Below, one piece after another: positions 55,531 to 64,000 of a stretch of 64,000 bases of DNA. The translations under genes were made by a program, and so were the position numbers. Position 1 is the stretch's first letter. Every line of letters starts with the position of its first letter. This DNA comes from Xenopus tropicalis (Eukaryota; Chordata; Amphibia; Anura; Pipidae), in assembly GCF_000004195.4 (NCBI RefSeq), contig NC_030685.2, positions 56,916,048-56,980,047 of the forward strand, read 5' to 3'. The notes beneath the pieces were generated by a model. The model saw nothing but the letters and a program-made list of their open reading frames with translations, ran no database searches and had not been told where the DNA came from.

Positions 55531-57694
55531 TGAATTAGGTTCTCATTTGAGAATGGCACAGGGGTAGAATGCAAACAGCAAAAAAACGCTTTGTACCTTG
55601 CCTCAAAATACTAAATGAGCCATATTGACTTTTACTTGTAGTAAATAAGCAATATATGAAGGTGGAAATAGCAGGGTATTGCACAAGAAAAGAAGGGAAA
55701 AAAGCAATACAATGAAAAAGCGAGTAACTTATTAGGCGTATTAACAAACCTTGAACATGTTTTTCGTACTGCAATCCCTTTAGAATTAAGAGAGCTAAGG
55801 GTCTATGTGAAAACAAGCTAGGATCAGTAACAAGGCTAATATCTTATAGAAGCTTGTGTACAAACTTAATCAGCCCCAGTGAACTGCTTAGTGCCAGCAG
55901 AGTATATTGACATAGAACACAATCAAGGAGAAATAGAATTGAATATAGCAACACTTCCTGGCTGTTAACAGCTCCCTGCTCTGGTTATATTGCATGATTA
56001 GTATTGATCTGGTGGGGATAAAAAAACAGTCTCTCTTGTTCCTAGATCAAAAGCAGGATGTTAGCTTTTATCCACTGCCTTCACATTTTATTAAGAAGCC
56101 AGTGATGTTTGTGGTAAGGGGGATTCCACTGCAGACATAATATTTATTTGCTCAGTTGTATATGTTTCCAGTGGGTGCACAAATCAAATTTCCAATCAAT
56201 GTTATGCCAGTTTTTTTCCAATTTATAGTGAATTACTCACCTTAAGGCTACAGGTGCACAGAGCCAGGCCTTCAATGTTCAGATCAACTGTTACGTTTAA
56301 CCAATATAGTCCATTAAAGCCATTAATTAGTTGTGTTGTTGTGTAGAGGATTTGTAAAAGACCCCAATGTCTGCAAATGTTTTTTTATGCCCCCCCCCCC
56401 AAAGGATTGGGATAATATGGACTACTATGGCTGAACAAAAATAAATGGTGCCCACTGTTGGTCCACAAGTTAGGGCTGGAATTTGCAAAACCTTAAAAAT
56501 GGTTTTCTTGGCTTCTGAGCAGGCTAAATAGGAGTCCAAGTTTTTATTCACTTTGCACCAGGATAATTTTGATAATACAAAATACATAAGACTTAAACTT
56601 CTTTTTCCAAGCATACAGTAATAAGGCTATTTGACTTACTAATTTAGTCTCTAATACCACGATCCAATATTATTACAATGAAAAAATAAGATTTATGTTG
56701 TCCATCTACTAATGCACAAGAGAGGGCATTAGAAAGAAATCCCAGAGCTAGTTTACTAAACTGTAATCACTTATGTCTGTGGATTTTTTGGGTATCACCT
56801 GTCTTTAAATCCATGGCTCCTAAGCTGTTTTGCATGGTTTACAAAAATCTAGCACCAGAATATCATGTCAACGTTGATGTGTGCGTCATTATGTAAAATA
56901 ATACCATGAGTTGTATTACATTCAAAAAATAAAAATTGTCGGTGAACTTTGTATAAAATACTTGTGAAAAAAGCTTTAACTCCTAGTTGTTGCTCTGTGC
57001 TGCAACCAAATACAATTGTAGAAATCCAAAAAATTTCCCTGCTGAAGCTTTTTTCCTATTTTTTGGATTTCTAGAGATATATTACAAATGGGGGTTACTT
57101 TAAAAAGCAGTCACTTATGCGGGACTATATAAAATATTTTGTCAGTATCTGAGTCTATCTTCTACTACCTCTACTGTAACTCTGTCCAAGTTCTTACTTC
57201 ATCATAAAACCATGTAAATTTGTTTCACCCAATCTGCCCTTTATAACACCTTACTTATTACTATTTATAATGCCATTCTCCAAATTGCAATTTTGAATGT
57301 GATCCTTAACAAATTTTCAAATACCTTGCCCAATACAAATGTCAAATTTAAATATATTTAAATATATTTTAAATATTGGAATTACATTTTCTTCTAGTCC
57401 ACTGTTACAATTCCAGAAAAAAAAGGAATCTGAGAGAAAGAAAAAATCAACACTCTAAGTACTCGAGGGTGTATTCCCTCAAGCCCTGGGGCCTTGTTCA
57501 CATTTACTTAGAGAAAAAGGCCCATTTAATGGTTCCATTTCTGCATGGAGACTTGGTTTAAGTTTTTTGGGTGTTATTAATGACATTATACTTACATTAA
57601 TAACATCAGAGAATATTCCAGCCTGTAGCTGTAATACTTTGAAACTGTGATCATGTACACCTGCCTCATTACAGGACCACCTATGCACATAACC
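55531..57694. other. Gene-free stretch
   Basis: AT-rich; C-run at 56391-56400. Open frames at 55535-55816, 56327-56614 and 57376-57561 show no family features. Confidence 0.4.
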
Positions 57695-57915
57695 AGTTAG
57701 GCTGATGCCACACGAGGCGTAGGGCTGATTTTTTCGGCAAGCGGAAAAACGCTTAACAAAAATTCAGCCCTACGCCTGCTACTTGTGCCTGCACCCGAAT
57801 GAATGAGATACGCTCGGGTGCAGGCACATGTAGCCGATATACGCATGAAAACGCAAGACTTTGCATTCTCACGCGTTTTCATGCGTATATCGGCTACATG
57901 TGCCTCCACTTCACA
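57695..57915. mobile_element. Hairpin MITE fragment
   Basis: Starts TTAGGCTGATGCCACACGAGGCG. A perfect stem, CATGTAGCCGATATACGCATGAAAACGC against its complement, lies at 57827-57902 with a loop of about 18 nt. An outer pair is GCGTAGGGCTGA/TCAGCCCTACGC. The right terminus is missing. Confidence 0.65.
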
Positions 57916-58217
57916 GATGCTCCTACAGAACATGAGACAAAGTCCATATTGTCAGTTTGTTAAAGTCAACCAACACAACTGTTGGCTTAAAACAGAACAC
58001 AGTTTTGTTAAATAAAATCTGTAATTACTGTTGTGTGGATCTTTGCTACTGTGATGGTACCTTAGCATAATAAGATTCATTCCCATTTTGCCCTGATACC
58101 TGAAAAAGCAGAGGGTTTAACACTTAGGTAGCTTGGTTATTAGATTAAGTTTCATCCCTTTGCCAATGTTGTTCCTATTATTACCAAAGCCTTGCCCGTC
58201 AAAGTATGAAAGTGCTG
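57916..58217. other. Gene-free stretch
   Basis: No feature recognised. Confidence 0.4.
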
Positions 58218-58225
58218 TTCATCAA

Positions 58226-58698
58226 TAGAGATGTAGCGAACTGTTCGCCGGCGAACTAATTCACGCGAACATCGGGCGTTCGCAAGTCCGCAAACTTTTC
58301 GCGTATGTTCGCAATTTGGGTTCGCGTGGCGTTTTTACGCTGCGTTTTTTCTCTGCCTAAAAACGCTGCACAAGCCACACATGGCGTTTTTCAGCAAATC
58401 CCGTTTCCATGGTGCTTAGTGCGAAATAGCAAAAAATGCTGTATATTTCCGCTAGAATAGCTTGCGTTTTTGTGCAACGCTGTGTCAACAAAGTATTTTT
58501 CAGAGACATTTTTGCCCTTGATCCCCCTCCTGCATGCCACTGTCCAGGTCATGGCACCCTTTAAACAACTTTAAAATCAGTTTTCTGGCCAGAAATGGCT
58601 TTTCTAGGTTTTAAAGTTCGCCTTCTCATTGAAGTCTATGGGGTTCGCAAAGTTCGCGAATATTTGCGCTTTTTGGCGTAATATTCACTACATCCCTA
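58226..58698. mobile_element. hAT-like MITE with exact 8-bp duplication
   Basis: TAGAGATGTAGCGAA and TTCACTACATCCCTA ends with TTCATCAA on both sides (58218-58225, 58699-58706). Interior is CG-rich (GTTCGCCGGCGAAC, CGCGAACATCGGGCG), no coding capacity. Confidence 0.9.
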
Positions 58699-58706
58699 TT
58701 CATCAA

Positions 58707-59743
58707 GTTAGTCATAACAAGGTTTGTCTGCTGTGGGATAAATGCGTTACAGTTTATTACCATTAATAATCACTTGTGGTGTAATACCCATAACAATTAT
58801 CATATTAACAGTTAATACATATTGCTGGTTAATTCTGCCACATGTATGATATAATCCTATTAGAACTTTCATGTTCCATGTGTGCATAATATGTACTCAG
58901 ATAAAGGGTTAAAAAAGAATACTGAGCAAAAAAGTTATACATGAACTGCTCACTTGCAAAGGGATTCAGAAAAACAATTGGTGCTGCATCTCATGAGACA
59001 GAAAATGGGCTGTATTCAGTCACACAGGTTTACCAATTTAAATCCAGATCTCTTTCAAGAAACAGTTGATTTCCTAACAAATGCAATTTCAAAAGGTCAC
59101 TAGTGGTGCAGGCAGCTTCCATCTGAGCCCCAGAGAAATGTACTATATCCAAGGCCAAATTGTATGTGCTGGTCTGGTGGGTTAATTTAGTCAGCCCCAT
59201 CCTCTAAACATTTACAGAGGGCTCACAAGTGAATTGGATTGTCTGGAAGGGCCAACTTCATTTTCTATTTTTTTTTTTTTTTGTAACATATCTGAAAGCC
59301 ACTAGAAAAATGATATACTTACTTAAGTCTCAGTAGATCGATTTCAAGAAGGTTTTCCCATTCAGTATATATAGGTATTAGCAGTCATACAGTTCTAAGA
59401 ATATTTAGGGATTTTTCCATTCCACAACAGTGACCACAACATTTTTGGAGATTAAAAGATCCCCTAAAGGAAACAGTATCTTTACTGTGATTTCTGACAA
59501 ATGATACATGATCCAAATATTAGTTCTGGAGGTAAGGCTCCATGCTAGGTATGCTAGTTTTTATTTGTAGCCTTCTTGGAGGGAAAGATTATCAGGGCTA
59601 GATACGCTTCACTAAGGAGTGTCAGTAGCCTTAATGTGTTTAATCAATCTAGGGACTCAAGTATGACACTTGAGATCCAGTTGCATTCACCTTTTATGGC
59701 CGTACATATTGTAAATGAAACCCTGGCGTGAGTTCTGCTTCAG
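58707..59743. other. Gene-free stretch
   Basis: T-run at 59267-59281; no gene or termini recognised. Confidence 0.4.
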
Positions 59744-59751
59744 TCTGCAAT

Positions 59752-60012
59752 TAGTGATGAGTGAATCTGTCCCATTTTGCTGTACCAAAAACTGCTGAAC
59801 AATTAGTGAACGGCGAAAAATGTGCAAAATGTGATTACTGCATGACTTTTTTGGCATGACTGCGACTTGTCTGATGCAACCGCAACTTATTCTCCCTCAT
59901 TGAATTTTTTGTTGCGCAAATTTTTGCAGCAGTTTCACAAAAAAATTCACCAATAGGGAAATGCAGAATTTCATAGAGAATTCATGCTTGGCAAAAAATT
60001 TGCTTATTACTA
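59752..60012. mobile_element. hAT-like MITE
   Basis: TAGTGATGAGTGAATC and TTTGCTTATTACTA ends, flanks TCTGCAAT and TCCACAAT (6 of 8 equal). Interior matches 11230-11516. Confidence 0.72.
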
Positions 60013-60341
60013 TCCACAATAACTCTGTATGGCATTATGGCATTATGACATCTCAAAGAAATTGTGTACATCTGCACCACACCTTTTACAGTCAATAAAT
60101 TATTTGATCAATTTGATAATAATACCAATATAATATACAGTAACTGTTTTACTATAACAAAAAAATCTATTTTGCTCTTTTGGAAATCTACAGGTCCACT
60201 CTCTAACCTAACCAGAAGCTGGCATACATGGCAAGGGGCTGTGCAAAGTGGTATATATAAAGGCTGCATGACCAATCCACAAACTTATAGGTTTCTAGTC
60301 CAGATGCATTTGATTGTATATCTGAGTGGTGACCACTTATT

Positions 60342-60990
60342 AAGGTTGATTCACTAAAGTACGATAAAACGATCACTATTTATAGCAAGCGTTAAAAATT
60401 TTATCCCGTCTTAGAGCACGATTCACTGAAAGGATACTTGCGTTAATTTAGACGCGATACTGTTTGCGTTATTTAAGTTGCAAAGGCTATTTTTGTGCAG
60501 TATTTGACGCAACATGCACAAATTGTCACCACATGCGAAAAAACGCACGCCATATTAGCCATACACGCCATTACTTTCAGAAAACTACTGTTCTGAAAAT
60601 GCCCATTTCCCTGCAAACTGGAGGATGCATCACTCTAGGGCCAACACAGACTTGAATAAATCCCACTGCAAAGTCCATATTGTGTTGCCAAAAGCTTATG
60701 AACTGTACTTCTCTATATTACCGCCTGCCCCAAGTAGGTGTTAATTTTCGCACAGACTAATGCGATATTTAGCGCGTCTAAGTGTTTGTGAATCATGCGT
60801 TAGTATTATTTCTGTGCGAGAATTAACGCAACGCGCAAAAATTAACGCATTCGGTTGCGCGCTATTTAACGCACGTGATATGCGACTTAACGCATGCGAT
60901 AATACTTTAGCGAATCGCGCATTTTTTGGCGTCAATTTTAACGCACAAAAGCATGCGATAACGCTTATCGACCTTTAGTGAATCAACCCT
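60342..60990. mobile_element. Harbinger-like MITE (family G, copy 2)
   Basis: AAGGTTGATTCACTAAAG and CTTTAGTGAATCAACCCT termini; ATT on both sides (60339-60341, 60991-60993). Internal words (GCATCACTCTAGG, TTTCAGAAAACTACTGTTCTGAAAA) match the element at 13962-15010 and show where that copy was interrupted. Confidence 0.82.
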
Positions 60991-61204
60991 ATTGTGTGAA
61001 AAGTCCCCCCCTTCCTTTTTTAATATACAAGGAAGGACCTTATACTTGCAGGAATTCTGTGTCACCTGTTTTCTGCTGAATTTCCAGCTATGGGTGTGTG
61101 TGATAAAATAGTTTTCTATAAAGCAGAAAAGATTTATGTTTTAATATTCTGTATTTCATGCTGTCATGCTCCTCCTCCTTTAGTCATTTATCTACCAGCT
61201 TCTG

Positions 61205-61540
61205 TTGGGACCTGTTATGCATAGTGCTTGGGACCTTGGGTTTTCTGGATAAGGGGGTTTTCTGTTATTTGGAACACCATGCCTTCTACAAGTAAAAAAA
61301 ATAATTTTAACATTAAATAAACCTGATAGGTATGTTCTACTTCAAATAAGGATTAATTATATCATAGCTTATAATTATATCATATCAAGTACAATATATT
61401 GTTTTATTTATTATTTATTATTACAGAGAAAAAGGAAATCATTTTGAAAATTTAGAATTATTTGATTATAGTTGAGTCTATGGGAGATGGCCGTCCTGTA
61501 ATTCAGAGCTTTCTGGTTAATGGGTCCGATACCTGTACCA
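61205..61540. mobile_element. M repeat, copy 3
   Basis: TGGGACCTGTTATGCATAGTGC...GATTAATTATATCATAG...GGTTAATGGGTCCGATACCTGTA follows the order of copies 1 and 2. Confidence 0.75.
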
Positions 61541-61649
61541 GTAAAAACCAACAACTGTGTTTGCATGTTAATAATTGTGAATTTGTGTAAAAGTATAAAA
61601 AAGTAGCAACATGAAGGGCATAGCCATGAAAATTATACCAGATCATAGT

Positions 61650-61676
61650 ACATATATATATATATATATATATATG
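61650..61676. repeat. (TA)n microsatellite
   Basis: About 13 TA units; no element end recognised next to it. Confidence 0.9.
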
Positions 61677-61845
61677 GAAAAGTAAAAGGAAGAGGATAAT
61701 GATGCCATAAAGGGAAGAGGGAGGGCAGTGTGTCAGAAACTCATCTTCAAAGGGGTCTTTAGCTGTTTTTGCAGGCTTTAATAATGATCTATTGTATTTG
61801 TTCTTGGGCATAATGAAAAATAAATTTATAGATCTCTTATTGTAG

Positions 61846-61995
61846 GCTTTATTTCAGGTACTTCAGGTAGAAGTGGTAATAATGTTATTACAGGACTCAG
61901 AAGTACTACTGTATACAGACACCTGCAAAATTGAACAATTGGAAGGAATTGTAGATCACTGCCTTACAAACCTTTTTGTTTTAAAGATAATCTAA
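61846..61995 (+). CDS. Putative terminal exon of the host gene
   Basis: GATCTCTTATTGTAG|GCT opens 49 codons and a TAA: ALFQVLQVEVVIMLLQDSEV, LLYTDTCKIEQLEGIVDHCL and TNLFVLKII. The acceptor gives phase 0, as required after exon 6; a second acceptor 12 bases on (TTTATTTCAG) is also phase 0 and would drop four residues. The text looks like a real amphipathic helical protein end. The gap of 28 kb to exon 6 means that other exons may exist or that it belongs to another gene. Candidate poly(A) signals (AATAAA) are at about 62961 and 63037. Confidence 0.45.
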   Translation, partial: ALFQVLQVEVVIMLLQDSEVLLYTDTCKIEQLEGIVDHCLTNLFVLKII

Positions 61996-64000
61996 TGATG
62001 GTGCTTTCAAAATGTATTAAATATCACATTCTGATTTTCTACATCTGCCTTTATCTGAGTATAAATTAATGTATCAGGCATTGGTAGCGTGTAGTTAAAT
62101 GCTACAATCGTTCTATCCAGACCTCAAAGATCTTTGCAGGTGGAACATACAAGCTGGATAAAGGGTGCTGCATAAAGGCCATTTCACACAGTGCCGCAAA
62201 CTGTCATTTAGCATTTGTACTAAATTACCACTTGGCAAAAAAGGCTTTGTCAGAATAATTGCAATGGGAAAAAAAATTGATTCACCCCAATGGAAGCCAT
62301 AATTATTTTCTTTGTAATTAAGATATTCTTTTATTGTAAATGATATGAATGTTCTTCGCTTTGCCATGGGCTTTTTTTATGCAGAGCTTATCTCAGATTG
62401 TCAAGAGGAGACAATGATTTCCATTTTTACACTGTAGTTTTGGTTTCTTTTGTTCTGAGTTTTCTCTTGTTCTCATACTTTATCTCTGTCATCTGGAGAA
62501 GGAGGGGACCTGCTTAGTTCATATGATAATTAGGCAGACGTATACCTGGCGGCATTGTCAAGGTGGCTGAGGTGTAGTCAGGTTTAATTGTAAAGCTTTA
62601 GAAAAATGATTCATTAACTTTATTAGCATTAAATGGTGTATGAGAGGTTTTTGAAATGGGACATTCATGAAAAAGCAACAGCGTTTTAAGCCTTTGAGTA
62701 GTTTACAGTTCCACTAAAATATTATTTTTAAGCAACAATGTTATATGCCTGCACAGACCCACAGAAATGCACACATGCTCAACAGGGGATAGTTAGAGAG
62801 GCCCAAACATAGTTATTGCACAATCTATCAATTCTGTCTATGTTTAACCTGTCATCCGAAGGCAGTGAGTAAATGAGTGAGTTGTACATTAATTTTAAAT
62901 ATAATGTCCCCTATTTTATTTCAGTATAGATGGTGTACTGTCCACTCAGTGCCCTATTGCAAAATAAAGGGGTTGCTATTCTGCATGAAACTCTTCATTC
63001 CATAAAGAGAAATGAATCTTTTGAAATCTGTTTTTCAATAAAATTTGTTTAATAAGCAAAAACCTAAAGCAGTCCCAAAAACATGAGTGGATTGAAATTT
63101 TTTAACTCGAACCCTGAACCTGTTGCTTCCCAAACGGCACCTCTCTTCTACTTTATGGCTACAATTAGCCCAACTCCATTACAGGTGAGATCAGTTATCA
63201 AAGAAAAGAAGCCAGTGCTATTATAATATCATTGGGGAGGGGCTCTGCTTGATCTGGCCCAACCCGCACCTAGGATCCACTTTCTTGGCTCAATCCTGTC
63301 CTGCCTGCCGGTAAACTTGCAGATCCCATGAGTTTTGGGTTAACCTGCTCATCATTAGTAGTAACCAACTGCCTTATCAGAAAGATGGGTCACATTATAT
63401 TTAAAGCCCTGGCACACCTTATCCTTTTTCCAAACCAAAATAAATGGGGTGACTCTTTGCTAGAGGAATCAAAAAGGTCTACTCCATATCTATATTATAC
63501 ATAAGGTATATGAACCAATGCCACACTATTTGTGCTATAGCTAGCAATAATGTTATTACAGAATTGACCCATAGTTCAAAACGGAAATTGAAAAAAATAT
63601 TATGTTAACATAACTGTAGTCTCTCCTGTATATTCTAATAATTAAAATAATTTAAATCCCTGCAGTAGTATCTCTCTTATTCTTTCAGTGGTCTTTATTT
63701 CCCTTATATAAATTCTCTCCACACTGTACCACATTGTCCTTTGAGCCCTAGAGGCTGTCTGCTGCTTTGTGTCTTCTTGTAAATGAGATGCATTATAACC
63801 ACTTTATCATTATCTTCAGCATTGCTTCTATATTATAGCCACACAGAATTATAAATGTTTTGCACTGCAATGTTTTTCAGTTTTGTACCATTTAAACTTG
63901 TTTTACTATTCATAAAACACTTTAAAGGGAATGCTACAAAACACAATTTCTGGATTGCATAATAGCCAACAGAAGAACATGCGTGATCCTTCTGAAGTCC
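61996..64000. other. 3' flank of the putative gene
   Basis: Would contain the 3' UTR. 62380-62680 is repeat-free and may be conserved non-coding. No further exons or element ends recognised up to the window edge. Confidence 0.35.

Noticed and set aside
57697..58015. Frames on both strands across 57.7-58.0 kb
   Set aside because: They run through a MITE hairpin; the matching peptide pieces come from the inverted arms.

Overview
The window reads as vertebrate nuclear DNA from a frog, most probably Xenopus. It is AT-rich, contains no rRNA or tRNA gene that I can see, and is dominated by transposon families I associate with Xenopus: Harbinger-like elements with 3-bp target duplications, TTAA-flanked Kolobok-like elements, hAT elements with 8-bp duplications, CR1 and L1-type LINEs, a Tc1 element with frog/fish-type ends, and Penelope-like elements. 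Species and family names are inferences from motifs and termini; no database was searched.

One host gene seems to run on the + strand through most of the window. I assemble seven candidate coding exons: 19415-19428 (ATG in a strong Kozak context), 20579-20600 (22 nt), 25842-25955, 28107-28175, 31193-31323, 33160-33262, and a possible terminal exon 61846-61995. The splice phases agree at every join (2, then 0, 0, 0, 2, 0). I do not recognise the protein; the 33160-33262 exon has a faint EF-hand-like or helical-repeat look. Exons may be missing, above all in the 28-kb gap before the last one.

Layout. 0-13 kb: intergenic repeats, a decayed Penelope-like element (2.7-4.85 kb, minus) with RT and GIY-YIG remnants, a CR1 fragment at 6-7 kb, and two long hairpin MITEs. 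14-17.3 kb: a Harbinger-like MITE holding a palindromic Penelope insertion, next to a 5'-truncated L1 bounded by an 18-bp target duplication. 19.4-33.3 kb: the first six exons of the putative gene, with introns full of MITEs and an 89-bp satellite array (29.0-30.2 kb). 34.8-39.9 kb: a four-layer nest, in which an old repeat is split by a Harbinger-like element, that by a TTAA element, and that by a CR1 LINE with an intact 1008-codon ORF2. 41.9-42.6 kb: a 20-bp minisatellite. 43-51.5 kb: hAT, hairpin MITE and Tc1 copies. 51.65-53.3 kb: a small and a very large (about 1.38 kb) inverted repeat of Penelope-like tail sequence. 54.1-55.3 kb: a second Harbinger-like/Kolobok-like nest. 57.7-61.5 kb: more MITEs. 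61.8-64 kb: possible last exon and 3' flank.

The mobile elements are almost all dead or non-autonomous. The exception is the CR1 ORF2, which is open from endonuclease through reverse transcriptase to the C-terminal domain, though the element's ORF1 is cut off. Nested insertions give a relative order of activity: the 'cell-periphery' repeat and the M repeat are oldest, then Harbinger-like MITEs, then Kolobok-like and Penelope-like copies, then CR1 and L1.
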